Assembly: GCF_000003855.2 (NCBI RefSeq)
Contig: NW_003101656.1
Span: 556,508-620,507, forward strand
Direction of reading: 5' to 3'
Source: Blastomyces gilchristii SLH14081
Taxonomy: Eukaryota; Ascomycota; Eurotiomycetes; Onygenales; Ajellomycetaceae
DNA: 64,000 nucleotides
A model generated the notes under the pieces. The model saw only the letters and a program-made list of their open reading frames with translations. It did no database searches and had not been told where the DNA came from. Position 1 is the first letter of the stretch; every line of letters starts with the position of its first letter. A program made the position numbers and the translations under genes. Below are positions 24,303 to 35,962 of this stretch, piece after piece.

Positions 24303-26597
24303 ATACATGAGATTGACACAGAAGATGCAAAATCAGTCAATCAGAATATATACTCTCTGTCACAAACACATCTCAAAGAACAGAAGTGTCAGAGCACAGA
24401 TCTTCTAGAACATGATCTCATACAATTCTCATCAAGCACATGAGACTTTTCAGTTCTATTTATGAAAAAGACAGATGAAGAGTAGCAGATGTGTATTAAT
24501 TATCAAGCACTTAATAAGCTTACAATCAAGAATGAATATTCATTGTCACAGATTCAATAACAGTTGAATACAGTTGAAAACACTCAATATCTATCAAAGA
24601 TTAATCTTCTCTCAGAATACTGACAGATCTGTGTAGATGAACTGTCAGTTCTGCAAATCATATTTATTATATAATGAGAAAAGTTCAAATTTCTGACAAT
24701 GTCATTCAGTCTGATAAATACATCTGTCATCTTTCAAATGATGATGAATATAATTCTTTATAAATAGAATGAAATCTTATGTCTCATATATCTCAATAAC
24801 ATTCTAGTCTTTTCAAACTTATATAATAAATATCTGAAGTATCTTTATGAAGTGCTTATAACTCTGACAGAGTATAAGCTCTACATTAAATTAACAAAGT
24901 GTGTGTTTGAAACAGAAGAGTTGAAGTTCATAGAATATGTAGTAAGTGATGACTGTATACATCTTATCTCAGAGAAATTAAATGTCATAGCAAATTAACT
25001 GCAGCTGAGAAATATATACTGTGTATAACAGTTTCTTAAGTTGATCTCATATTACTGCAGATTCATTAAGAATTTCATATAAATATCTACATCACTCTCA
25101 GATCTCTTAAGAGAAACAGATACAAATCTGTGAAAGAAGAAGTTTCATTCAATTATCTGAAATACTGTATATGAAGAGTCTTTTCTCACACTGAGAGAAT
25201 ATATAATAATATTCTCAGTGCTTATTCAATCAGATCATGATAAACCTTTCTACATTGAGACAGATATATCTGAATGAGCTATCAGAGATGCTCTTCTACA
25301 GATGAGCAAGAATGACAAGCTGCACTCAGTGATATATAATGATAGAAAACTATCAGACACTGAGCTCAATTACTCAGTATATGAAAAGAAATTGCTAGCA
25401 ATCAAGCATACACTGATGTTGTGAAATAGATATATTAACAACAGATATATAACAACAGTGATCACAGATTATAAAAGCCTTATCTATCTATAATTGATAA
25501 TAAAATCTTTCAAACACTTAGTATGTTGAATCTCAGAGTTCTAAGTGTATAATCTTCATATTAGATACTGAAAGAAATCAGACACTGTGATATCTGATGT
25601 AATCAGTCACAGACCTGATTTCATGAGTAAGAATTCTGTGAATCAGATATAAGAGAAGTGTGCATTAAATGCACTGAGAGAATGTAAGAAATCAGAATGA
25701 GTGAATATCATAATCTCTCACTTGAAGAATAGCAAGATGTTGAATAATAAGTATCTCACAAGAGTAGTAGAAGAGATGCTTTCAAACTTCAAGCTAAGAA
25801 AATTGAAAAATGATATTGTACTTTACTGTGATCTAGAATATGCAGAAGCTCTCTATCTAGAATCTTTATTTAGACATGACTTGATGACTCACATGCACAA
25901 GAAATTCAGTTATTTAGAAAGTTCTGAACTCATGAATGTACTTGAATCAAGAGTATACTGATCAAGCATGACTGAGAATATTCTGACATATGCTCACAAG
26001 TGCCTGAATTGCCAGGTTGTAAAAGAATCTAAGAAAGAGTTAGAATGTGAGAAAGTGTAATATCAGATGAAGTGTATAATACAACTGTTCAAATGATGAA
26101 GAGTGAATCTCATAGATATATTATCACAGATGTCAAATGAAAATTGATGAATAATCACTGCTATTGATTACACTACTGACTGGCCAGTTGCAAAAGCAGT
26201 TTAAGAGATGATAGAGAAGATGATAATGAAGTTTCTATATAATAAGATCTATATTAACTATGAAATACTGTGTGAGATTCTAACTAATAACAGTGTGAAT
26301 CTCATAGAAGAAGTAGTGAGACATTTCATGAGCTAGTTACAGATAAGACATTATAGAACAACACTATATCATACACAGACAAACAGAAAGATGAAATACT
26401 TGAATAAAATCTTGAGTAACATGCTGATGAAATATCTAGTAAGCAAGCCTATAAGACTATGAGATAAATATCTCGAGCAGGCACTATTGACCACGCGGAT
26501 TTGACAGCATGCAGTCTTCAAGCCTTCATCATTCTATCTGTTGTATGGATTGCATCGGCGCATCTCAGAGAATGCTTCAGAAAACATGAAGAAGGAA

Positions 26598-26706
26598 ACA
26601 GCAGTTGCAGACATAACAGTCACAGACACAACAGTCACAGACACAGCAGAAACAGCAGTTACAGACACAGTAGTAGCAGTTGCAGATGCAGCAGTCACAG
26701 ATACAG
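26598..26706. repeat. Minisatellite in integrase C-terminal linker
   Basis: Units such as ACAGCAGTTGCAGAC and ACAGTCACAGAC encode repeats of Ala/Thr-Val-Ala/Thr-Asp. The copy at 62735-62932 has fewer units, so array length differs between family A copies. Confidence 0.8.
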
Positions 26707-27000
26707 AATCAAGATTGAAAGAGATCAGCCACACATGTGTAAAAGCTAACAAGTTACTCCTGAACTAAGCAATTCAATTAAAAAGAATACAAGACTCACT
26801 AGTTAAGAAATCAAGTCTTAAGATAAGAACATGAGTGCTCATATATAATGAGAGTTCTGAGAAGTTTCAATTTAGATGATTTGAACTCTATAAAATACTT
26901 AAATCACATTCTCTAGAAACTTACACATTGAAGGAATCAGAGAGACAGATCTTACACAACTTAATAAATGATTCATAACTTATAAAAGCAAAGATGCAAG

Positions 27001-27800
27001 ACCTGAGTGAATTATAATTATTCACAGCACTATTATCAGTGTTGAAAAAGAAGAGACTTATAATTGAAAAGTCTTACAAAGTAAGAGAAATCATAGACAC
27101 TTATGAATCAGATAATCTCACTTATTCTGATCTTTTTATAATTATAAGAAAAGAATGAAAAGCAATGAAGAAATCAGATAAATATCACACTTTAATAAGT
27201 GATGAGACTGTAGCCAGTCATACAATAATACACTGCAGATAGTGAGTATAATGCAGTAAAGAGCAGTCTCAAAGCAGCAGACTTGTACATGAGTCAGATC
27301 ACAGAAGATAAAGAAATTCAGAGTTGAATTTAACTGTTTACATCAGTTCAATCACAGAGATAACAGAGCATGAAGCATCTGAAACATTCACAGATATATA
27401 AGATTAAGTCATCTCAATCTCTGAGAATGCTCAGAGATCAGACAAGGTTAGTTTCAATGAGTCATTCACTGTAGTGATCTGAGTGAGTGAAGAGAGACAG
27501 TATAATGCATGAGACAGAATTATAAAAGATGAAAGCTGCTGAACCTAGTCACTGAACACTGTATTATATAGAGATTGTGTAAGAGTAGTGACTAGCAGAT
27601 AAAGAAAAAGTGTAAGAAAAGAAAAGAGATAATGAATTGATTATCAACTGTAAGAGTCAGCTGTAAAAGACAAATATTATCATACACATCTCATTCATTT
27701 TCATATATTACACATTTAATCTATTTCCAATGCCATATCACTTGAAAAACATCAAAAATAAAGAAAATCTTAAAACTCAAGATCTGTAAGAAATTTGAGA
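27001..27800. other. gypsy A region after integrase, no clear gene
   Basis: Plus-strand peptide remnants (for example KVREIIDTYESDNLTYSDL near 27080-27140) may continue the pol tail. After 27240 nothing recognisable is coded. The stretch is shared with copy B from 30051 onward and, reversed, with 61700-62300. Confidence 0.45.
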
Positions 27801-27814
27801 GCTGTAAGTCACTT

Positions 27815-29240
27815 TTATAACAATGCTGTATATATCTCTGATTTCCCTATCACTCTGCATACAATATTAATGTCATTTATCACAAGATTGATTGGAATGC
27901 TAATATAGAAATGTGTACACATACACATAGAGAAATTGAAGAAGAGTGTGAGACTCACAGAATCAAAAGTCAGAGCAGAGAGGACAGAGATAGAAGAAAT
28001 GAAAGAGAGAGACATAGAATCGGATGAATGATAGCAGAAGCTATCTGAGATCAAACACTTATAACTCAGTGTGTGCACAACCTTCTCTGCAGAAGAGAAA
28101 GAGAAAGTGACAGAAGAAGTTTAAGAGCAGAAAAGAGTAGTCTCAGCAGTGTTATCATCTTCAAGTAGAATGATCTCTGATGCTGAAGTAACTAAGAATC
28201 ATTATTAGTATACAAAACTGTAAAAGCAGGGATAACAATTATCAAATAAACATCTGCTGATCTTAGAATTGTACATACAATTATAACATGCACAAGGCTT
28301 CTCAGAAAGAGAGAGAGAGACACAGAGAAATACAGAAAGTAGAATACAGTGTGTGAACAGCTCATTCTCATAACAACATCTCAGACAAGATATACAAGTC
28401 TCACATCTGTGAATATAAAAGAGTATGACATTCACATTCCTGTTTCTGAAAATACAGATATCTTTCATCTGTATTACAAAGTTAAATGATAGATATCAGA
28501 GAAGAGACTGATACAGATCTATTATTCTGAAGAAATTCATTAGAGTGAATGTCTCTACAATGTTAAACTTTATAATTATGAAAAGCTTCTTGATATCTGT
28601 GAATGTCATGACTTCATACATAGTAAAACTCATAATGATTTTCTCTAAGAACAGAAAAATCAGCATCAGAAAGAAAAGATGAAAAAGAAAAAGACTTATA
28701 ATCTTGACACTGTTGAAAGAGAGAGTGATTCTCTGATATGAATGAATAATTATTTTATTATAAATATTTAAAATGAATGTAATAATCAGCATCTGTAATT
28801 AAGCTTCAGATTATCATGTTATACACAGTCTTCATATAATAAATTATTCTAAGAGTCAGTAAGAAGAACAGAAGTATACACACTGAGAAACATAATTTAT
28901 TAAGCCTACACAACATCTTCTTGAAACAGGGAGAGCTGATAATGAAAGCAGAGACAGTAAAACTGAGAGTAGCAGAAGTGAGGGTTGCAGGAACAGAGAT
29001 AGTAAGAGCGGGAGAATCAGACACAGAGACAGATGTAGAAGATTGAGAGAGAGTGACAGAGAAAGAAACAGAGAAGGTAGAAGAGAATATAGAAGATCTG
29101 ATTATACATGATACAGATAATTTCTTCATTATCACATTCTTCAAGTTCTTGATCAATGATTCAACATTGAGTTCACTATTATCAGTGAATATGAATCTGT
29201 CAATGTGTGAAGATTCTATATAAATAAAAACAACATATCA
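27815..29240 (-). pseudogene. Antisense cysteine-rich ORF of gypsy A (copy 1)
   Basis: Minus-strand reading frame lying opposite to pol between integrase and the 3' LTR. Three blocks are conserved in all family A copies: a Ser-rich N-terminal block (28806-29240), a middle helical part (28496-28792) running into a Cys-rich block (28205-28468: CETCISCLRCCYENELFTHC, then CYNCMYNSKISRCLF), and a Ser-rich C-terminal block ending HFYISIPINLVINDIN (27815-28078). The C-x2-C...F-x2-C...C-x2-C...C-S/L-F spacing recalls the small zinc-binding DUF3716 family of fungi; that assignment is from memory and unsearched. Stops between blocks mean it is broken here. Confidence 0.65.
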
Positions 29241-29767
29241 GTATCTGCATTCATGCAAAATCATGTCAGAAAACACAATCAGAAACTCACTGAGAAGGAA
29301 ACAGTCAAGAATGTATAAGAAGATGAAGAAGATGTGTCATTCATGATAGTACATTCTGGTGATTATTAGAAGATAAACAAGTCCTGGTCATATTTCACAA
29401 CACATTACACTTACTGCTAATGAACTACTCAGTATGAGTACTACAATAATGCTTGTTATAAGAATGAGAGATCATTGCTAGCAACACATACAATGTAATA
29501 GACAGACAGATAGAAAGAGTTGAATAAAAGAGAGAGTAGAAATCTTGAATGATGATGACATTCAATGATAATAATAATGAAGAAGATGATTGAAGAATAG
29601 AAAAAGTTAGTGAATGAGAGATGTAATATAGTGAAAGTTTCTTGGTGAGAGTGTACATGGAATACTAGCTGAATCAGAAATAGATTACAAGATTGTGAAC
29701 ACTAGTGACATGCTAATCTGCATGAAGCTAGAACAGATATCATGGTCATGTGAGTGTGACTGAATCT
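29241..29767. other. gypsy A 3' untranslated stretch
   Basis: No plausible coding on either strand apart from repetitive ORF shadows. Homologous to 32076-32558 and, reversed, to about 59713-60200. Confidence 0.45.
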
Positions 29768-29779
29768 GGTGAGGAAGGA
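29768..29779 (+). promoter_or_regulatory. gypsy A polypurine tract
   Basis: GGTGAGGAAGGA directly before the 3' LTR. Equivalent tracts precede the LTRs at 32571 and, on the minus strand, at 59699-59712. Confidence 0.75.
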
Positions 29780-29953
29780 TATGATTCGGAAGAATATACA
29801 ACTGTCAGATAATAACGCGGCCGCTTCTGAACTTGCTTATGAGTGTAAAGAGGGCCATAGCAGCCACTAATTAATTTAGTGTATGATATTATGATATATA
29901 AGAAGCCGGCGTACGCTTGTAATCGTACGCTGGGGGGGGACCTTTGAATCACA
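29780..29953 (+). repeat. 3' LTR, family A (174 bp)
   Basis: Aligns with 21261-21427, with a small insertion before the TATA box (TATATAAG at 29895-29902). A run of eight G (about 29931-29938) replaces the CTCAAGCA seen in the other copies. Confidence 0.88.
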
Positions 29954-30050
29954 ATATAGGAAAAACTCTGAGAACTAAGAGTTCTCAGGTAGATGTCATA
30001 GTCTCTGACTGCATACATCTATAATTGAAGAATAATAATAATAATAATAA
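29954..30050 (+). mobile_element. LINE copy B 3' end (hairpin and TAA tail)
   Basis: Almost identical to copy A 5506-5602. The hairpin CTGAGAACT/AGTTCTCAG at 29968-29988 is perfect, and the AAT tail is at 30031-30050. It is joined directly to the end of the gypsy A 3' LTR without the intervening LINE 3' UTR. Confidence 0.85.
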
Positions 30051-30611
30051 CAGTAAAGAGCAGTCTCAAAGCAGCAGACTTATATATGAGTCAGATCACA
30101 GAAGAAAAAGAAATTCAGAGTTAAATTCAACTATTTACACCAGTTCAATCACAGAGATAACAGAGGATGAAGCATCTGAAATATTCATAGATATATGAGA
30201 TTAAGTCATCTCAATCTCTGAGAATGCTCAGAGATTGAGTGAGTTTAGTTTTAATAAGTTATTCACTGTAGTAGTCTGAGCAGGTGAAGAGAGACAGTAT
30301 AATGCATGAGACAGAATCACAGAAGATGAAAGCTGCTGAACCTAGTCATTAAACACTGTACTATATAGAGATTACATAAGAGCAGTGACTAGCAGCAAAA
30401 GAAAAAAGTATAAGAAAAGAGAAGAGATAATAAATTGATCATTAACTATAAGAATCAGCTGTAAAAAGATGAATGTTAATATACATCTCATTCATTTTTA
30501 TACACTACACATTTAATCTATTTTCAACATCACATAAACTGAAAAATGTCAAAAACAAAGAAAATCTCAAAACTCAAGATCTGCAAGAAATTCAAGAGTC
30601 ACAAGTCACTC

Positions 30612-32075
30612 TCACAATAATATTACATACATGTCTGATTTCTCTACTGCTCTGTGTATGACATTGATATCATTTATCACAAGATTGACTGGAATGCCAA
30701 TATAGAAATATGTACATGTGTATGTAGAAAAATTGAAGAAGAGTGCAGAAATCACAGAATCAGAAGTCAGAGCAGAAAGAGCAGAGATAAAAGAAATAGA
30801 AGAAGAAGAAGATACAGAATCAGATGAACAATAGCAGAAGTCACTCAGAGTCAAATGCTTATAACTCAGCATACACACAATCTTTTTTACAGAGAAGAGA
30901 GAGAAAGCACTGAAAGAAGCTTGAGAGAAAGTAGTCTCAGTGATGTTATCATCTTGAATTATAATAGCCTCTGACACTGAAGTAACTAAGAACTATTATT
31001 AGTGTACAAAACCACAAAAACAGGGATAACAATTACTGAATGAACACTCACTGATCTCAGAATTGTACATGCAATTATAACATACACAAGGCTTCTCAGA
31101 AAGAGAGACAGAAATACAGAGAAATACAGAGAGAAGAATGCAACACACAAACAGCTCATTCTCATAATAACATCTCAGACAAGACATATGAGTCTCACAC
31201 TCATGAGTGTAAAAGAGTATGATATTCATATTTCTGTTTTCAAAAACACAGATAACTTTTGCCTGCATTATAAAGTCAGATGACAGATCTCACAGAATAG
31301 ACAGATATGAATCTATTATTCTGAAGAAATTCATCAGAGTGAATATCTCTGTAATATTAAACTTTACAGTTATAAAAAGTCTCTTAGTATTTATGAACAC
31401 TACAACTTCATGCATAATAAAACTCATAATGATTTTCTCTAAGAATAGGAAAATCAGTATCAGAAAGAAAAGATGAAAAAAGAAAGACTTACAATCTTAA
31501 CACTGTTGAGAAGAGAGATGATTCTTCAGTATAAATAAATAATTGTCTCATCACAAATATTTGAAATGAATGTAATAATCAGTGTCTGTGACTGAGCTTC
31601 AAATGATTGTATCATATATAGTCCTCATGCAATAAATTGTTCTAGAGCTCAGCAAGAAGAGTGAAAGTGTACATACTGAGAAACATGATTTACTGAGCCT
31701 ACACAACATCTTCTTGAAACAGAGAGAGCTGATAATGAAGGCAGTAGAAGAAGTAGAGGTCACGGGAACATAGGTAGTGAGAGAGGGAGAACCAGACACA
31801 GAGGCAAGAATAGAAGATTGAAGAAGAGCAGCAGAGAAAGAAACAGAGAGAGAAGAGAAAGACACAGAAGATCTGACCACACATAATATAAGCAATTTCT
31901 TCATTATCATGTCTCTCAAGTTCTCAACTGACAATTCAACATTGAGGTTACAATTATCAGCAGACACAGACCTGTTAACATGTGAAGATTTTACACAAAT
32001 TAAAATAAAAATATCAGCATCTGCATTCATACAAAACACAATCAGAAAACATAATCAAGAAACATGATCAGATAC
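30612..32075 (-). pseudogene. Antisense cysteine-rich ORF of gypsy family A (copy 2)
   Basis: Same architecture as at 27815-29240. The N-terminal block starts MFCMNADADIFI near 32039. The Cys-rich block at 30999-31268 reads CETHMSCLRCYYENELFVC and CYNCMYNSEISECSF. The C-terminal block at 30612-30977 opens MSEAIIIQDDNITETTFS and includes HFYIGIPVNLVINDIN-like residues. The blocks stay open over 90-146 codons each despite surrounding decay. Substitutions against copy 1 often keep Cys, Phe and Asn positions. Confidence 0.65.
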
Positions 32076-32558
32076 TCACTGAGAAAATAAGATTAAGAGT
32101 GTATAAGAAGATGAAGAAGATATGTCATTCATAATAGTACATTCTGACAATTATTAGAAGATAAACAAGTTCTGATCATATTTCATAATACATTACACTT
32201 ACTGCTAACAAACTGTCTGATATGAGCACTATGATGACACTTGTTATGAGAACAAGAAGTCATCACCAGAAATATGTATAATGTGATAGATAAACAGATA
32301 GAAGATATTCAACAGAAGAAGAGACAGAAATCTTGAAGAAGATAATAACATTTAATAATGATGATAATGAAGAAGATGATTAAGAGATGAGAAAAGTTAG
32401 TGAATGAGTGATATAATATAGTGAAAGTTTCTTTGTGTGAGTATATACAGAATACTAGCTGAATCAGAGATAGATCACACAATCATGAACACTAGTGATG
32501 TGCTAAATTCACATGAAGCTAGAGTATATGTCATGATCACATGAGCATGACTGAATCT

Positions 32559-32570
32559 GATGAGAGAGAA
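32559..32570 (+). promoter_or_regulatory. polypurine tract of gypsy copy B
   Basis: GATGAGAGAGAA directly before the LTR, matching the family position. Confidence 0.7.
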
Positions 32571-32737
32571 TGTGATTTGAAAGAATGTACAATCACTGAA
32601 TAATAACACAGCTGCTTCTGAACTTGCTTATGAATGTAAAGAGGTCATAGCGGCTACCAATTAATTTAGTGTACTATATATAAGAAGCCGGCGTACGCCT
32701 GTAATTGTACGCTGGCTCAAGCAACCGTTCAATCACA
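32571..32737 (+). repeat. 3' LTR, family A copy B (167 bp)
   Basis: Begins TGTGATTT, ends CAATCACA. TATATAAG at 32677-32684. The second half (AAGCCGGCGTACGCC) is unmutated, the first half partly decayed. Confidence 0.88.
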
Positions 32738-33167
32738 CCCGCTGGGACTAGTCATTTAAAAAACATGCAAAGTGACTATATATCAAATCTCAAAATGAAA
32801 TCATAACTTGAAAAAAATGAGAAAGTGATTTTAATTGATTTTATTTAGTATAATTCTTGATATAAAGTGACTATTTTTAGACATTTTAAGGTTTTTTTAG
32901 ACTATTTGTAATTTTTTAAAAGGTAACACTTTTTGATAACACTCAAATAAGATTTAAAGTCATTCAAAGCAATAAAAATAATTTAAATTCAGAAGTAGAA
33001 ATCATGATTTCATTTGAAAAATGTGAGAAGAGTAGACAGTAAGTTTCACTGAGACAGTATAAGACTACTATCTAATGATAAAACTGTGTAATGAGATCAG
33101 TCAAATTAATAATAAGACTATCAAAAATTCTGGTCCTGGTTTCAGACATGGTCACACAGTCAGTCTA
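32738..33167 (+). mobile_element. hAT-type miniature element (MITE 1), 5' end missing
   Basis: Matches the other miniature elements from CTGGGACTAGTCA to the 3' terminus GGTCACACAGTCAGTCTA. The first 75 or so bases are absent because gypsy copy B sits at that point. No coding capacity. Confidence 0.85.
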
Positions 33168-33671
33168 AACACTGATAAGATTACTGATAGTAAGATTATA
33201 TAACAATCTATTCTGCTAGTTTAACTGGTATTAAGAAAGATCTAAAGAAGTTATCTTATACTATAATAACAGATTCTTATACAAAACTTCTTTAATAATA
33301 TCATGAATATCTAGATATCTTTTATTAAGATAATATTATAAACATATCTCTGTTACAAGGCTCAGAAGTGAATCACAGTATTAAGTTGAAAAAGAATAAT
33401 AATAAAGATTCTGAATTGTTATAAGACTCTCTTTATAATATATCTTGAGATGATCTTTGAAAGACACTCAATAATCTCTCAATAATCTGTTGAATAAGAT
33501 TAATAACTCTTTCAGTGCAGCTTCTATTCTCTTTGTAAAGAAATCAGATGAAGAACTTTAATTCTATGTAAACTATCAAGATCTGAACAGATTGATAAAG
33601 AAAGACTGTTATTTATTATCTCTCATCAACAAAACCTCAGCATGTATTAGATAACTGCAATGATTTACAAA
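33168..33671 (+). pseudogene. gypsy E pol, protease-RT part, broken
   Basis: Homologous to D 41790-42290. The N-terminal reverse transcriptase is readable (KKDCYLLSLINKTSACIR near 33600-33650). It stops at ACAAAGCTAG, where gypsy D is inserted. Confidence 0.78.
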
Positions 33672-33676
33672 GCTAG

Positions 33677-33856
33677 TGTGACAGACTGTGTCTGATCAAT
33701 TATATAGACTATTCTGTTACACTTCATTAATTCTTCTGCTTCATTCTTGAATGTGTACACTCTGATTCTCAGTCATTCTTAATCACTGATCCTCAGCCAC
33801 TATGAACGCGTATAGATTCTTTCACTCTCAAGCTCCACTGTGTACATCACTACATA
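33677..33856 (+). repeat. gypsy D 5' LTR, left part
   Basis: Begins TGTGACAGACTG and matches 44928-45107. The last 8 bases ACTACATA (33849-33856) are the hAT target duplication. Confidence 0.9.
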
Positions 33857-34149
33857 TAGACTGGCCGCCGGGACCATGAATTTCACATTTAGTTCCATTT
33901 GGTCTGGTTCCATACATTTCTTGGCGTGAGTGCCACCAGGACCAAGCCTCAAAAAAATCTGAAAATGGACCATTTCTGAGAGAAATGGCGTGAAAAATGA
34001 CCAGATTTAATTCAAGAACAGTGAAATGAGAGTAATTTTCCAGGATAAACTGTGAAAGATGATCATTCTTCCAAAATCAGAATAAGACTGGGACTGAAGA
34101 TCAAAATCAGTCTCATTCAGTTCATTCAGTGATTGCTTATATAATCAGA

Positions 34150-35962
34150 ATTTGGTAATGATTATTGATAATGCTTATAAAACAACTAAATACATTCTTG
34201 TGTAAGTTTATTCTTCACTTTCTCATGAAAACTACACTTCTCTGATATACTGTGATCAGAGATATTAAACTGTCTGATAATTTCATGTTTTACAATCATG
34301 AGTTTCTTGATTATTTCTTCTTGTAATTGTTCTCAGTGATAGTGACAAATATCTTGACTTGAGTTGAACTTTCACTTCATTCTCACCTCTGTTAATGAAA
34401 TTATCAGAATATCACATGTCATCAGTGCAACAGTTGAATATATACTCTTAACAATTTTTCATAACTCTAGAATTGATTTGATGTATAAATTCATCAGATT
34501 ATCTTGAAGATAGTGATTAAATTCAGTTTTACAAGTATGTAGTTTTGTCTGATTTTCAGTTGCAATCAATGTATATAAGTTCTGTTTCAAAGTTAGTATT
34601 ATAGTTCTATATAATATGAAGTGTTATCAAACATCATTACTTACTAGAGAATTGTATTTCACTGTCTTCACATCTTGAATATCTGCTCATTCAAATCTCT
34701 GATAGTTGACATTGTAGTAGTCTTAAGCTAATTTGACATATGAGTCTTATTTCTTCTCTGTTCAATCTTGAGAAGTGTAGATGTTAACTCAATGAAAGAG
34801 ATCTAGTAGAGCTGCTACAGTATAGTACTCTGCAAAAGATTGTTTCATTTTACTGTAGTAATATGCTAGTTTATCTCTTACAGTAACAATAGTCTGTGCT
34901 ATAGCATCATCTCAGACTGAATTTCTTTTTAAGTGATTCAACTGCTTCTCAAGATAAGTAAATAAACTGTTATACACTCATCAGACTGACTGCAGTATTA
35001 GTGTACAAGTGATTGAGACTGTTTTTGTTGTCTTATAAAACTGAAACAGTAAATTAATCACATATTTCAACTGAGTTCACTTCATATCAGAAAGTTTCAA
35101 TATCTGGATCTTTTTCTGATCAGAGTGTTACACTCAATGATTAATCATCTGACACAATTGAAGAGTCTGAACAGTCATCTTATATATTGAACTTCACTGT
35201 GTTCTAACATTCTGTATCATATTCAGTGATGTGACTGATTTATTTATTTATTGAATATCATGAAATCATTGTTATTATTTAAAAGAGATACAAATTGCAT
35301 TAGCAATGTTTCAAATCTATGATATTTAAATTATTAGTCAATCTATTCAAAATTAACAGTAGTGTTATCAAAAAGTATTATCAAAAAGCAATATTAAAAA
35401 GTGTTATCAAAAAATATTATCTTTTACAAAGTGAATATAAAAGTTACTTGAGTAATCACTTTCATCTCATTCTCATCTCAAGAATCAGTCATCTCATTAT
35501 TCTGTATCTTGATATTAAGATTCTTTATCAGTGTTTGCATCACAAGTTGAATCACATGAGCAATGCAGAGAATATGATCTTGTTTATCATTTCAGAAATG
35601 CAAAGCTAATTTTTGCTTCAAGCACTTCATTATAGTATAGTTATTCACAGCCTTATCAGTTGTAATTGTAAGAAGACTGAGACTAATATTTCAATAGTCA
35701 TTTTTAATCACAGTCATTAATATCTCTGCTATATAATTCTCAGTATGACTACTGATCAATGATTTAAATTCAATTAATATCTCTTGATAAGTTCAGTTCT
35801 CATCAATGTAATAATATATAACTCTCATAAATGCAAGATTGTTTGTACTAGTTCATGCATTTACTGTGAGAGACACTTTTCAATAATTCTTCAACTCTGA
35901 TTCTAGATATTGTATATTAACTTTGTAGTGTGTCTCAAGATTGAACTGAAGATAGAATTGAT
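34150..35962 (-). pseudogene. hAT-like transposase, C-terminal part, broken
   Basis: Transposases of this superfamily cut and paste the element. Reading the minus strand and ignoring stops, YYTVAALLDLFHWVNIYTSQDW at about 34770-34850 resembles the conserved hAT block before the insertion domain end (pattern YAAALVLDPRFKW..F...W). Further on, KFNSSQDICHYHWEQLQEE near 34290-34370 and KKLMIVKH match the C-terminal dimerisation region of fungal hAT proteins, which I recall as FN-x-ARD-x-CHYRR. The N-terminal part and DDE residues would lie in or beyond the unknown bases. Stops at Trp/Gln codons break it. Confidence 0.65.

Larger units (their letters stand above)
23301..27000 (+). pseudogene. gypsy A pol (protease, RT, RNase H, integrase, GPY/F), broken
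   Basis: The protease motif VLTDTEAS (D-T-G changed to D-T-E) is near 23350. After the SINE, the reverse transcriptase covers about 24420-25010 (QMCINYQALNKLTIKN; LSKINLLSEYWQI with Trp as TGA). RNase H is at about 25230-25500 (IETDISEWAIRDALL; ELNYSVYEKKLLAIKH). Integrase is at about 25690-26470, with its HKCLNCQ finger near 25990 and AIDYTTDWPVAKAV near 26160. The GPY/F-like stretch FQFRWFELYKILKSHS lies near 26865-26910. Many stops are present. Confidence 0.85.
21261..29953 (+). mobile_element. Ty3/gypsy element, family A, with antisense ORF
   Basis: Flanked by LTRs at 21261-21427 and 29780-29953. Plus-strand order is Gag, protease, reverse transcriptase, RNase H, integrase and a GPY/F-like module. 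About 2.7 kb with a minus-strand reading frame follows before the 3' LTR. A SINE interrupts it at 23931-24302. The flanks do not share a target duplication: the left side is LINE RNase H, the right side is the LINE 3' UTR. Recombination between copies or a deletion is likely. Two further copies are at 30051-32737 and 59532-64000. Confidence 0.87.
5603..30050 (+). mobile_element. LINE copy B, 5'-truncated and split by nested insertions
   Basis: Four segments join in order against copy A: 5603-5953, 11735-15267, 21015-21260 and 29954-30050. The gaps are filled by gypsy C, copia and gypsy A. It begins abruptly at the tail of copy A, in the middle of ORF1, so it is either a 5'-truncated insertion or part of a head-to-tail array. 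About 750 bp of ORF2 end and 3' UTR, corresponding to copy A 4755-5505, is missing between the last two segments. Confidence 0.82.
30051..32737 (+). mobile_element. gypsy family A, 3' half (copy B)
   Basis: Begins at the sequence equivalent to 27254 in gypsy A and runs to a 3' LTR. The 5' half is not in this window. It probably lies to the left, separated by the LINE array, because the LINE tail abuts it exactly. Confidence 0.82.
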
